DNA of 64,000 nucleotides from Thermodesulfobacterium hveragerdense DSM 12571 (GTDB lineage Bacteria; Desulfobacterota; Thermodesulfobacteria; Thermodesulfobacteriales; Thermodesulfobacteriaceae): NCBI RefSeq assembly GCF_000423845.1, contig NZ_AUIT01000006.1:1-64000 (forward strand), in the 5' to 3' direction. The notes beneath the pieces are model-generated. The model was not told the DNA's origin. It was given only the letters and a program-made list of their open reading frames with translations, and searched no databases. Made by a program: the position numbers and the translations under genes. How positions within the stretch are numbered: the stretch's first letter is position 1; each line of letters begins with the position of its first letter. Below are positions 45,150 to 54,253 of the stretch, one piece after another.

Positions 45150-46508
45150 ATGAAAGTAAGTCCCTATATCTTTAGAGAATACGACATTCGTGGAAAGGTG
45201 GGGAAAGATTTTACCGAGGAGATAGTAAGAGAAATAGGAAGGGCCTATGGGACGATGGTGAGACGCAGTGGAGGAAAAAGGGTGGTTAGTGGAAGAGATG
45301 GAAGGCTTTCTTCTGAAGCTCTTCAAAGGTGTTTGATCGAAGGGATTTTATCTACCGGGGTAGAGGTTTTAAACATCGGACTTACCCCTACCCCGGTGAT
45401 GTATTTTTCCCTCTTTCGTTTGCCAGAAGTTGATGGAGGTATACAGGTTACCGGTTCTCACAACCCACCAGAGTTTAACGGACTAAAGATCTGCTTAGGT
45501 AAAGACACCCTTTTTGGTAAACAAATCCAGACCTTAAGAGAACTGATAGAAAAGGAAGACTATGAAAGAGGTGCAGGAAAGGTGGAAACGATAGAGGTGC
45601 TTTCTGATTACATAGAATATGTTAGTTCAAACGTTGAACTTAAGAGACCGGTAAAGGTTTGTCTTGACCCTGGGAACGGGGTTTGTGCTCTGACCGCACC
45701 AGAGATTTTCAAACGTTTAAACTGCGAGGTTGAGTGTCTTTTTTGTGAGATAGACGGAAACTTTCCATACCATTTTCCAGACCCAGTCGTTCCAGAAAAC
45801 CTGAAATGGCTAAAAGAAAAGGTAGTTTCTGAAGGGTATGAAGCTGGTTTTGGGTATGACGGAGACGGAGATAGGCTTGGGGTGATAGACGAAAAAGGTA
45901 ACATCATCTGGGGAGACAGGCTTCTTTATGTGTTTGCCAAGTTTTTACTTGAAAAACATCCTGGAGCTAAGGTTATCGCTGAGGTTAAGTGCTCAAGGAC
46001 TTTGTTTGAAAGGGTAAAAAAGTTGGGAGGACATCCTATTATGTGGAAAACAGGACATTCTTTGATAAAAAACAAGATGAAAGAGGAAGGGGCTCTTCTT
46101 GCAGGAGAGATGAGCGGACACATGTTTTTTGCAGACAAATGGTTTGGTTTTGACGATGGAGTTTATGCCTCTCTCAGGCTGGCTGAGATCCTTTCTCAGG
46201 CAGAACAACCTCTTTCTGAAATAATTAAAGAACTACCGGTTATGTATGCTACCCCAGAGATAAGGGTTGAATGCCCAGATGAGGTCAAGTTTAAGGTGGT
46301 GGAAAGGTTGGTGGCTAAGTTCAAACAAGAAGGACTCAACGTAGTAGACATAGATGGGGCAAGGGTTGAATTTCCTGAAGGATGGGCCTTGGTTAGAGCC
46401 TCCAACACCCAGCCGGTGTTAGTCCTAAGGTTTGAAGCTGAAACAGAAGGGTTTCTTGAAACTTTAAAACAGAAAGTTTATCAATCCTTAGACGAAGTTT
46501 TAAAATAA
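45150..46508 (+). CDS. Phosphomannomutase/phosphoglucomutase
   Basis: A 452-residue alpha-phosphohexomutase that moves phosphate between C1 and C6 of mannose or glucose, supplying sugar for LPS. It has the active phosphoserine loop VTGSHNPPEFNG, the metal loop GYDGDGDRLG, the sugar loop GEMSGHMFF and the C-terminal phosphate site RASNTQPVLVLRFEAE. Length fits the AlgC/ManB group. GGGAGG precedes the start. Confidence 0.94.
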   Translation: MKVSPYIFREYDIRGKVGKDFTEEIVREIGRAYGTMVRRSGGKRVVSGRDGRLSSEALQRCLIEGILSTGVEVLNIGLTPTPVMYFSLFRLPEVDGGIQVTGSHNPPEFNGLKICLGKDTLFGKQIQTLRELIEKEDYERGAGKVETIEVLSDYIEYVSSNVELKRPVKVCLDPGNGVCALTAPEIFKRLNCEVECLFCEIDGNFPYHFPDPVVPENLKWLKEKVVSEGYEAGFGYDGDGDRLGVIDEKGNIIWGDRLLYVFAKFLLEKHPGAKVIAEVKCSRTLFERVKKLGGHPIMWKTGHSLIKNKMKEEGALLAGEMSGHMFFADKWFGFDDGVYASLRLAEILSQAEQPLSEIIKELPVMYATPEIRVECPDEVKFKVVERLVAKFKQEGLNVVDIDGARVEFPEGWALVRASNTQPVLVLRFEAETEGFLETLKQKVYQSLDEVLK

Positions 46509-46531
46509 ATAAATCCTTAAAAGGGAGTTTA

Positions 46532-47005
46532 ATGGAATCCTTTGAACATTTACTTCAGGTTCTTCCTATTCCTTACAAAACCAAAAAGGCTATACAAGCC
46601 TTGAAACTGGCTAAGTCGTTGTGGCCTAAGGTTTTAGACAGAGAATTAGCTTTATACTCAAATCCTATAAGGTATGAAGAAGGTACCCTGATAGTAGAAA
46701 CCTCAGACTATTACCATCTCCAACAGCTTCAACTAAAAGGTAGAGAAATTATCGAAGCCCTTGAAAAAGAAGTGCCTGAAAAAGAAAAACCTCTCTTTGT
46801 TGATCTTAAGGTGGTGATAAATCCTTTGATCTTCGAAAGATTAGCTAAAAATAAAAGGTTGGTAAACTCAGAAGAAGGGTTTTTAAGGGTAAATCCCGAA
46901 GACATTAAAGAACTTGAAAAAACCTTACAAAACCTAAAAGACCCTGAACTTGCCAAGTTGTTTAAAGGATTATTAAAGACTTACTTCAAGGCTAAAAAGA
47001 CTTAA
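46532..47005 (+). CDS. DciA-like protein (DUF721)
   Basis: A 157-residue protein resembling the DUF721/DciA family: LWPKVLDRELALYSNPIRYEEGTLIVETSDYYHLQQLQL matches, in separate parts, the family's W..v.g..l...s.P....g.L.v...s..w...L pattern. DciA proteins load the replicative helicase DnaB. Similarity is weak and helical C-terminal residues 85-157 are not typical. AAAAGGGAG precedes the ATG, 23 bp after the mutase gene. Confidence 0.6.
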   Translation: MESFEHLLQVLPIPYKTKKAIQALKLAKSLWPKVLDRELALYSNPIRYEEGTLIVETSDYYHLQQLQLKGREIIEALEKEVPEKEKPLFVDLKVVINPLIFERLAKNKRLVNSEEGFLRVNPEDIKELEKTLQNLKDPELAKLFKGLLKTYFKAKKT

Positions 47006-47050
47006 AAAGTTTAACAAAATCAAACTTTCCAAAAAAAACTTGTAGATTTG

Positions 47051-47079
47051 ATAAAAACCCCTGGGGTAATCCCCAGGGG
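47051..47079 (-). terminator. Terminator of the Lys/Ala-rich gene
   Basis: CCCCTGGGG, loop TAAT, CCCCAGGGG (47058-47079), with a T-run on the minus strand (47057-47053). Confidence 0.88.
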
Positions 47080-47096
47080 AAAATGTCTAAGAAAGC

Positions 47097-47297
47097 TTAC
47101 TTCTTTTCAGGAGCGGCTGCAGGAGCAGCTTCTTTCTTAGCGGCTTTTTTGGCTTTCTTAGCTTTCTTGGCTTTCTTTTCTACCTTCTTTTCAGCAGCAG
47201 GAGCAGCTTTGTCAGCTGCAGGGGCAGCCTGTTCAGCTGCAAAAACAGGAGATACTAAAAGAGCTAAAGCAGCAACTAAACCTAATACCTTTTTCAT
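47097..47297 (-). CDS. Small exported Lys/Ala-rich protein
   Basis: A 66-residue protein: signal peptide (about 1-20; ALALLVSPVFA) then a low-complexity basic tail built of AKK and APAA units (KKAKKAKKAKKAAKK). AAGGAGGGAGGTAGG precedes the ATG and a strong terminator follows, so it is a genuine and probably well-expressed gene. No known family. The histone H1-like tail with an export signal is unusual. It might bind anionic surface polymers; this is a guess. Confidence 0.82.
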   Translation of the reverse strand: MKKVLGLVAALALLVSPVFAAEQAAPAADKAAPAAEKKVEKKAKKAKKAKKAAKKEAAPAAAPEKK

Positions 47298-47474
47298 AAC
47301 CTACCTCCCTCCTTAGAGTTTTTTGTTTTGTATATATCAGCAAAAAAGATGCCCAAATTTTTGAGGTTTGAAATTGAGGTTTTAAAAGGGGTTTTACTAA
47401 GGAAGTGGTTTTAAGAAAAAGGTATTTTGCAAAAATTGCACAGAGGGTTTTATGCAAAAATTACACAGGATTGA

Positions 47475-48587
47475 TTATTGCAAGGTTGGGTCTTCTTTTT
47501 GTCCAGTAAGGATGGCTATAAGGTCTTTTACACGGATGATTCCTTGTTTTTTAAGCAGATGTCCGTTTGCTCCGCTTATAAAGATGCCTTCTTCGTAGTT
47601 TCCCATCCAGGCAGCACTCAGTTTTTCAGCTATGCAAAAACCTACCTGAGAGGCCTTTTCTCCTTTTTTGCAAGGGGTTAAGCAGTTAGAAACACAACCT
47701 TTAAAGTCTCTGTATCCTGCAAGGAATTTTTCTATAAAGGGGGTTTTGACTACCCTTAGAGGATATCCTACAGGAGAGTTGATCAGGATTATGTCTTCTG
47801 GGTTGAGTTTAAGGAGTATTTCTTTATAAATCTGAGGGGCGTCGCACTCATAGGTACAGATAAACCGGGTAGCAATCTGCACCCCTGAAGCCCCCATCTC
47901 TAAATACTTCTTGATATCTTGATAGCTCCAAACCCCACCGGCTACGATAACCTTAAGGTCCCCCAAGTTTTTGGCTTCTTCAAGCACCTCTGGTAACAAA
48001 CTTTCTAATTGATATTCCTTTTTAAAGCAATCTTCTTTATGAAACCCTTGATGTCCTCCTGAAAGAGGCCCTTCTAACACTACGGCATCTGGTAGTCGTT
48101 GGTAGCGTTTTTCCCAGGTTTGACAGATAAGCTTTAAAGCTCTGGCAGAAGAGACGATAGGTATCAGGGCTATATCAAAACCTTTTACGTATTCTGGTAG
48201 TTTCAGAGGTAGCCCTGCTCCTGAGATGATAGCATCAGCCCCTGCCTCAGCAGCGTCTCTTACCACCCTTTGGTAATCTGTGATCGCACAGAGGACGTTT
48301 ACCCCTATAGCACCTCTACCTTGAGAAAGCTCTTTAGCCTTTTGAATAATCCTTTTTAAGGCCTCTTTATTGTGGGTGTTTTCAGGACCTATGGGTCTAC
48401 CAAGTTTGTCTTTTTTAACCAACTCAGGAAAGCGATAACCTGTGCCTACGGCTGAAACAACCCCCATCGCTCCTTCTTTAGCCACAGCCCCTGCTAAATT
48501 TTCCCAGGAGATACCTACCCCCATTCCTCCCTGAATGATAGGCACATCTAAGGTGATTTTTCTTATAGTAAGTTTGGGCAAAGCCAT
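47475..48587 (-). CDS. FabK/nitronate monooxygenase-like FMN oxidoreductase
   Basis: A 370-residue TIM-barrel flavoprotein of the 2-nitropropane dioxygenase family. It shows PIIQGGMGVGISWENLA, GVNVLCAITDYQRVV, SGAGLPL, VVLEGPLSGGHQG and IVAGGVWSYQDI. Members are nitronate monooxygenases or FabK-type enoyl-ACP reductases. A C-terminal cysteine cluster (CVSNCLTPCKKG) hints at metal binding and is characteristic of an anaerobe subgroup. The substrate cannot be fixed. Confidence 0.83.
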   Translation of the reverse strand: MALPKLTIRKITLDVPIIQGGMGVGISWENLAGAVAKEGAMGVVSAVGTGYRFPELVKKDKLGRPIGPENTHNKEALKRIIQKAKELSQGRGAIGVNVLCAITDYQRVVRDAAEAGADAIISGAGLPLKLPEYVKGFDIALIPIVSSARALKLICQTWEKRYQRLPDAVVLEGPLSGGHQGFHKEDCFKKEYQLESLLPEVLEEAKNLGDLKVIVAGGVWSYQDIKKYLEMGASGVQIATRFICTYECDAPQIYKEILLKLNPEDIILINSPVGYPLRVVKTPFIEKFLAGYRDFKGCVSNCLTPCKKGEKASQVGFCIAEKLSAAWMGNYEEGIFISGANGHLLKKQGIIRVKDLIAILTGQKEDPTLQ

Positions 48588-48604
48588 ACCAATTTTTCTC
48601 CTTT

Positions 48605-49522
48605 TTAGACTATTTCTAACATCCTTTTTACCGCATTATAAGCCTTGATCCTTATTTCTTCTTCTACCACCACCTCAAACTCCAGGTTTTCTAAAGAAGC
48701 CAAAAGGTTTTCTAAGGTGATTTTTTTCATCGAAGGGCAAAACATCTTTTCTGGGGCAGGATGATAAAATTTTTTGTCAGGGTTTTGTTGAGATAGAGGA
48801 TAGAGTAGGCCTACTTCAGTTCCTATGATAAACTCCTTATTTGGGAGTTCTTTAGCTAATCTCAGCATTCCGCTGGTTGAGGCTACCCTGTCTGCCAAGT
48901 CTATAACCTCAGGTCTACACTCAGGATGGGCTATAAAAAGGGCCTGAGGATGACCTTTTTTAGCCTCTAACACCTCTTCAGGGGTAAGAAGATGATGAAA
49001 AGGGCAAAAACCTTCAAAGTAAATGATCTTTTTGTCAGGATAAAACCTCTGGGTATAACGGGCAAGGTTCATGTCTGGAAGCATGATAATCTGTTTTTCT
49101 TTAAACGTTCCTACTACTTTTACTGCATTAGCAGAGGTACAGCATATATCACTTAAAGCCTTCACCTCTGCGGTTGAGTTAACATAGGTGACAACCGGTG
49201 CATCTGGATAGGCCTCTTTTAGGCGTAAGACATCCTCTGGGGTTATCATGTCAGCCATATCACAACAGGCACTTCCTACAGGTAGAAGGACCTTCTTTTT
49301 GGGTGATACGATTTTAGCGGTTTCTGCCATAAAATAAACACCGCAAAAAACGATAACCTCAGCGTCGGTTTTACTGGCTTTAAGACTTAACTCTAAGGAA
49401 TCTCCTCTTAAGTCTGCAATGTCCTGTATCTCAGGAGGTTGATAGTTGTGAGCCAAAATGATAGCCTTTCTCTTTTCTTTTAGCTCAAGGATCCTCTCTA
49501 TAAGCCTTTGTTTTTCCATCAA
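48605..49522 (-). CDS. nadA: Quinolinate synthase
   Basis: A 305-residue iron-sulfur enzyme of NAD synthesis that condenses iminoaspartate with dihydroxyacetone phosphate. Three cluster cysteines are expected at VGSACCDM, SDICCTSANAVK and FCPSMKKITL; HPECRPEVIDLAD is also typical. Full length for the short form. nadB and nadC are not in the window. Part of a long minus-strand gene run. Confidence 0.95.
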   Translation of the reverse strand: MMEKQRLIERILELKEKRKAIILAHNYQPPEIQDIADLRGDSLELSLKASKTDAEVIVFCGVYFMAETAKIVSPKKKVLLPVGSACCDMADMITPEDVLRLKEAYPDAPVVTYVNSTAEVKALSDICCTSANAVKVVGTFKEKQIIMLPDMNLARYTQRFYPDKKIIYFEGFCPFHHLLTPEEVLEAKKGHPQALFIAHPECRPEVIDLADRVASTSGMLRLAKELPNKEFIIGTEVGLLYPLSQQNPDKKFYHPAPEKMFCPSMKKITLENLLASLENLEFEVVVEEEIRIKAYNAVKRMLEIV

Positions 49523-49569
49523 GCCTCCCTAAAAACTGAAATTTATCATTTTAGTAAAAATATACGATT

Positions 49570-50415
49570 TTAGTTTATTTTTTCAAGCAAGTTTTTAAGG
49601 TTTTTGTAGCAAGAAAGAGGAACAGAGAGGTTGTTAAGCCCTTTACCAAGCTTTATGTCAGGTTTGTTAGCGCCATGAAAATCACTTCCTCCGGTAACGA
49701 TGAGGTCAAGTTTTTGGGCTGTTTCCAGCAAAAACCGGGTAAAATCCTGGTTATGTTCGGTATAGTAGGCTTCAACTCCCATTAAACCTATATCTTTTAG
49801 TAAAGATAAGTATTTATAGAGGTCGGCATAAGAGAGTTTTAAGGTAAAAGGATGGGCTAAAACAGGTACACCTTTGGCCTGTTTGATTTGGTTGATTGCT
49901 TCTTCGGGAGAAAGTAAAGCCTTGGGTACATAAGCTAAGGCCCCCTTTTTTAGATATTTTTGAAAGGCCTCTTCAAAGGTTTTTACCACCCCTTTTTTAA
50001 CCAGAAGGTTGGCAATATGAGGTCTTCCTATCTCTCCTTGGGCGATTTCTTCTAATTCCTCTAAGGTAATCTCTATTCCTGCTTGTTGAAGTTTCTCTAT
50101 CATTTTTTGGTTACGGGTATCCCTGGCTTTTTGTAAAACCTCTAAAGTAGATTGTATTTCAGGGATGTCAGGTTTTAAAAAATAACCTAACAGATGAAAA
50201 TGCCCTGGGCCTTCAAACTTAACGCTTATCTCTACGCCACAGAGAAAGGGAAGATCCACTTCTTTAGCAGTAAGATAGGCCTCTTTGAGCCCTTGGGTGG
50301 TGTCATGGTCTGTAAGGGCTAAGGCTTGTAATCCCTCTTTCTTGGCTAAAATTATCAACTCTTTAGGGGTAAACGTTCCGTCAGAGGCGGTAGAATGGGT
50401 GTGAAGGTCAACCAA
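49570..50415 (-). CDS. PHP-domain phosphoesterase (RNase AM/YciV-like)
   Basis: A 281-residue metal-dependent phosphoesterase. It has DLHTHSTASDGTF and ALTDHDTTQGL for metal ligands, then VPVLAHPFTL and GGSDFHG. Similar proteins degrade short 5'-phosphorylated RNAs or hydrolyse nucleotides. It lies 3 bp after pyrG on the minus strand. The activity is a family-based guess. Confidence 0.85.
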   Translation of the reverse strand: MVDLHTHSTASDGTFTPKELIILAKKEGLQALALTDHDTTQGLKEAYLTAKEVDLPFLCGVEISVKFEGPGHFHLLGYFLKPDIPEIQSTLEVLQKARDTRNQKMIEKLQQAGIEITLEELEEIAQGEIGRPHIANLLVKKGVVKTFEEAFQKYLKKGALAYVPKALLSPEEAINQIKQAKGVPVLAHPFTLKLSYADLYKYLSLLKDIGLMGVEAYYTEHNQDFTRFLLETAQKLDLIVTGGSDFHGANKPDIKLGKGLNNLSVPLSCYKNLKNLLEKIN

Positions 50416-50418
50416 AAT

Positions 50419-52089
50419 TTAGCCTCCTTTTTTCTTGTTTTGATAAGAGGCTTTGATAAAAGCCTTAAAAAGAGGATGGGGGTCAATAGGTTTAGATTTA
50501 AACTCAGGATGAAACTGCACCCCTACAAACCAGGGATGGTCTGAGATTTCTACTATCTCTACCAACTCTTCGTCAGGAGAAGTCCCTGTTATCTTAAGCC
50601 CGGCTTTTTCTAATTCCTCTCGATAACGATTGTTAAACTCATACCTATGTCTGTGTCTTTCAAAAATCTCATCTTGTTGATAAGCCTCCCAGGCTTTCGA
50701 GCCTTTTAAGAGTCTGCAAGGATAAGCCCCAAGGCGCATCGTCCCACCAAAATCACAACCTTCTTCTCTTATTTCTATCTGGCCTATGCGGTAGTTATAC
50801 CATTCTTTCATAAGATAAATTACTGGGTAAGGTGTTTGAGGGTCAAACTCTGTAGAGTTTGCTCCTTTCCATCCAAGGACATTCCTTGCAAAATCTATCA
50901 CCGAAAGCTGCATCCCTAAACAGATCCCAAAAAAGGGAATTCCCTCTTCTCTGGCATACTTGATGGCTAAAAGTTTACCTTCAACCCCCCTTACTCCAAA
51001 CCCTCCTGGGACAAGAATCCCATCGGCATCTTTAAGGATAGAGGCTATGTTTCCCTCGGTAAGTTCATCTGAGTTTACAAACTTTAGGTTCACTCTTAGC
51101 TTGTTAGCGATGCCTCCATGCACTAAAGCCTCGTTAAGGGACTTATAAGAATCTTTCAAGTTTACGTATTTTCCTACGATGGCTATGGTTACTTCGTCTT
51201 CAGGGTTTTTATAGATTTTTACTATCTCTTCCCAAAGGAAAAGGTCAGGCTCTCTGGTCCACATGTTAAGGTATTCTATGATTTTCTTATCTAAGCCCTC
51301 TTGATGAAACACCAGCGGTATCTCGTAGATACAATCTACATCTTTGGCAGTGATCACAGCATCGTCTTCTACGTTACAGAAAAGGGCTATCTTTTTCTTG
51401 ATGTCTGTGGGTAAAAATCTGTCTGTCCTGCATAGAAGGATGTCAGGTTGAATTCCGATGGCTCTTAGTTCTTTGACGCTGTGCTGGGTAGGTTTGGTTT
51501 TTAACTCTCCTGCGGTTTTGATGTAAGGAACATAGGTGAGATGAATAAAAAGGGCGTTATCTTTACCAAGCTCATAGCCTAACTGTCTTATAGCCTCAAG
51601 AAAAGGAAGGCTTTCGATGTCTCCTACTGTTCCTCCTATTTCTACGATAGCCACGTCTACGTTGTCTTCTGCTAAACTTAAAATAGCCTGTTTGATTTCG
51701 TCGGTAACATGGGGTATGATCTGGACGGTGCCACCCAAGTATTCCCCTTTTCTTTCTTTGGTGATAACTGAATAGTAGATTTTACCTGAGGTGTAGTTGT
51801 TTTTACTTCCCATCTGAGCTTGAGTAAATCGTTCGTAGTGGCCTAAGTCAAGGTCTGTTTCAGCTCCGTCTTCAGTAACATAAACCTCTCCGTGTTGAAA
51901 GGGGTTCATCGTGCCAGGGTCTACGTTGATATAAGGGTCAAGTTTTTGGAAGGTAACCCTTAATCCTCGAGCTTCAAGTAAAGCCCCTATAGCAGCCGCA
52001 GCAAGCCCTTTTCCTAAAGAGGAAAGCACTCCTCCTGTGATAAAAATAAACTTGGTATGGACTTTTATCCTGTTTCTGGGTTTTCTCAT
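50419..52089 (-). CDS. pyrG: CTP synthase
   Basis: A 556-residue enzyme making CTP from UTP and glutamine. The N-terminal synthetase domain begins [19 protein letters not shown] after a slight extension of about 11 residues; the C-terminal glutaminase has the nucleophile in FFGICLGMQ and a catalytic HPEF. Full length. It lies 3 bp downstream of the peptidase gene. Confidence 0.97.
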   Translation of the reverse strand: MRKPRNRIKVHTKFIFITGGVLSSLGKGLAAAAIGALLEARGLRVTFQKLDPYINVDPGTMNPFQHGEVYVTEDGAETDLDLGHYERFTQAQMGSKNNYTSGKIYYSVITKERKGEYLGGTVQIIPHVTDEIKQAILSLAEDNVDVAIVEIGGTVGDIESLPFLEAIRQLGYELGKDNALFIHLTYVPYIKTAGELKTKPTQHSVKELRAIGIQPDILLCRTDRFLPTDIKKKIALFCNVEDDAVITAKDVDCIYEIPLVFHQEGLDKKIIEYLNMWTREPDLFLWEEIVKIYKNPEDEVTIAIVGKYVNLKDSYKSLNEALVHGGIANKLRVNLKFVNSDELTEGNIASILKDADGILVPGGFGVRGVEGKLLAIKYAREEGIPFFGICLGMQLSVIDFARNVLGWKGANSTEFDPQTPYPVIYLMKEWYNYRIGQIEIREEGCDFGGTMRLGAYPCRLLKGSKAWEAYQQDEIFERHRHRYEFNNRYREELEKAGLKITGTSPDEELVEIVEISDHPWFVGVQFHPEFKSKPIDPHPLFKAFIKASYQNKKKGG

Positions 52090-52092
52090 ACC

Positions 52093-53268
52093 TTACACAC
52101 TCCTTTTTAGGATTTTCCATTTTGTCGAGGTGGTATTTAAGCTAACCAACCCATGTTTAGTGACTAAAAAGGTTTCCTCTACCCCAATTACCCCAACCTC
52201 AGGCAGGTGAAACTTAGGTTCTAAGGCTATCACCATGTTTTCTTGAATCCTCATTTTTTGTTTTTTCCCAAGGATAGGAGGTTCATCTATCTGTAAACCT
52301 ACCCCATGGCCTATAAAACCTAAGTCTCCGTCAGAATACATAAAATATGCCCCGAAGCCTGTTTTTTCAGATAGATCTTTAGCTTTAAAAAAGACTTCTT
52401 CACCATTTATTCCTGGTTTGATAAAATCTTTAAGTTGGTCAAGGATATAAAGACTTACCTGATAAACCTCTTGGGCGTAAGGCAGTTTTTTAAAACTAAC
52501 CATCCTGGTCTGGTCGATGTAGTATCCCTGGTGATAACCACTGAAGTCTATAAGAATAGGCTCATCTTCTTTTAAGATTTTCTTATAACTTGCCCCTCCT
52601 GGAAAACCAAATACCCCCTCTCCTCCTTCTCCTGTATAGTAAGGGGTGGGGTTAAGACCTTCTTTACCTGAAATCAGGTATCCAAAGGTAAGTTCAAACC
52701 CGTTTAAAGACCTGGTAAGTCCAGGATGACCTAAAAGTCTTAGTTCTTTTTCTAAAATACCACTGGCTTCTAATTCTTTAATTCCTGGTTTAAACTGAGG
52801 TAAGGCCCTTTTAAGAGCTTTATCAAGCATCCTACCTGCTTTTCGGATACATTCGATCTCATAGGGGGTTTTAACAGCCCTTGTTTCTAAGATAAGTTGG
52901 TCTATGGCAGTAAAAGAATAAACCTCAAGCAGTTCCTGATATCTAAAAAATTCTCTTGCAGAGATGTTTTCTTTTTCTATGCCTAACAACCCTTTAGAGC
53001 AAAGGGAAGAGATGATTAAAGGCAGTTCTTTTAGGCTTTTTATGGGTTCACAGGGAATTAAAGTTTCTTTTTTAGCCCTCTCCCAAGGACGGTTTACTAA
53101 AATTTTTACTTCCTTAGGACTTATCAAAAGAAATCCTTTGGTAAAGGTTCCGCTAAAATAAAAGATGTTGAGAGGATTTATAATCAAGGCTAAATCGATT
53201 TGGTGCTGGTTAAGGAGTTGTTGAAACCTTTGGAGACGGAACTTTACTTCATCGGTTTGCAGGTTCAT
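52093..53268 (-). CDS. M24-family aminopeptidase (Xaa-Pro type)
   Basis: A 391-residue pita-bread metallopeptidase with an N-terminal creatinase-like domain (about 1-140). The metal ligands appear as Asp and Asp in LIDFSGYHQGYYIDQTRM, His in GHGVGLQIDEPP and Glu in ALEPKFHLP and VEETFLV. It probably cleaves Xaa-Pro peptides. It overlaps the transglycosylase gene by 20 bp. Confidence 0.88.
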   Translation of the reverse strand: MNLQTDEVKFRLQRFQQLLNQHQIDLALIINPLNIFYFSGTFTKGFLLISPKEVKILVNRPWERAKKETLIPCEPIKSLKELPLIISSLCSKGLLGIEKENISAREFFRYQELLEVYSFTAIDQLILETRAVKTPYEIECIRKAGRMLDKALKRALPQFKPGIKELEASGILEKELRLLGHPGLTRSLNGFELTFGYLISGKEGLNPTPYYTGEGGEGVFGFPGGASYKKILKEDEPILIDFSGYHQGYYIDQTRMVSFKKLPYAQEVYQVSLYILDQLKDFIKPGINGEEVFFKAKDLSEKTGFGAYFMYSDGDLGFIGHGVGLQIDEPPILGKKQKMRIQENMVIALEPKFHLPEVGVIGVEETFLVTKHGLVSLNTTSTKWKILKRSV

Positions 53269-54253
53269 CTTTTTTTTCTTGTTCCTTTTGTTCTGTTAGC
53301 TGTGAAGTTTCTTGTTCTGTTTTTTTTAATCTTTCGGCGATGGCTAAAACGGTGTTAGCATAAGGTTCACTTAGGTTGTATTTCATGATAACTGTCTTTT
53401 TTTGTTCGATCGTGCCGTTAAAGGTATAGCCTTCTTTTTTTAGATAGTTGGCTATGCTGGCTAAGGCGTCTTCCATATTAAAAAGGTCTACCTTGCCGTC
53501 TTGGTCCCAATCATAACCATAGATTACGTAACTTTTAGGTACAAACTGGGGATAACCAAAGGCTCCAAAAATAGACCCTTTGATAGAAAAAGGATCCCAT
53601 TTGTTTTGATAGCAGATGGTAAGAAAGTATAAAAGCTCGTCATAAGCCCAGCTACTTCTCTTAGCGATGATGTTTGAGTTTCTTTCTTCATCTAACGAAA
53701 TGGTTTCGTCATACACAAAGTTTTTAAGCAAATCTTTGTTCCCTGAAAGAGTGAGGCTAAAAAACACGTTAAGGACAGGAAATTTACCGGTGTTTTGTCC
53801 AAGATTGGTTTCAACCAAAAAAATCGCCACTATCACCTCTTTATCAACCTCAAAGGTTTTTTCCAAGTTTTCGAGAAACTCTAAGTTCTCTTTTAAAAAA
53901 TTTTTAGCCCGCTCAACCCTCTGGTCTTCTAAAAACTGGTGGTAAGGTAATTTGGCTTCTTTCCAGGTAAGTCTTTTTATCATCAGGTTTGGAAGATAAG
54001 CAAGCTCAGGAGAAGAAAAAACCTTTTCTATGTATTCTTCAGGAACTTTCCCTTTAAGGTCAATTTTTATGCGGTTTTTAAGGTCTTCTACATAAGGTTT
54101 AAGCAAAGGATCATTAGCCAAAACTTTTACAGGTTTTACGGCAGGATGAAAAAGGGTAGCTAACAGCCCTAATAATAACCCTAAAATTATTAGTAAAAAG
54201 ATCCAGACTACTCTACTTTGGCTAAATTGAGTAAAGAACCCTTTAATATGCAT
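53249..54253 (-). CDS. MltB-type lytic murein transglycosylase
   Basis: A 334-residue envelope enzyme that cleaves peptidoglycan glycan strands. One transmembrane anchor (about 14-36) precedes the catalytic domain with Glu in IFLVETNLGQ and GAFGYPQFVPKSY, then DWDQDGKVDLFN. The C-terminal tail is Gln/Glu-rich. It overlaps the aconitase gene by 46 bp and the peptidase gene by 20 bp, so all are cotranscribed. Confidence 0.88.
   Translation of the reverse strand: MHIKGFFTQFSQSRVVWIFLLIILGLLLGLLATLFHPAVKPVKVLANDPLLKPYVEDLKNRIKIDLKGKVPEEYIEKVFSSPELAYLPNLMIKRLTWKEAKLPYHQFLEDQRVERAKNFLKENLEFLENLEKTFEVDKEVIVAIFLVETNLGQNTGKFPVLNVFFSLTLSGNKDLLKNFVYDETISLDEERNSNIIAKRSSWAYDELLYFLTICYQNKWDPFSIKGSIFGAFGYPQFVPKSYVIYGYDWDQDGKVDLFNMEDALASIANYLKKEGYTFNGTIEQKKTVIMKYNLSEPYANTVLAIAERLKKTEQETSQLTEQKEQEKKDEPANR

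Noticed and set aside
47083-47316. A 77-residue plus-strand frame over the Lys/Ala-rich gene
   Set aside because: The minus strand has the ribosome site, signal peptide and terminator. The plus frame is the complement of the repeats.
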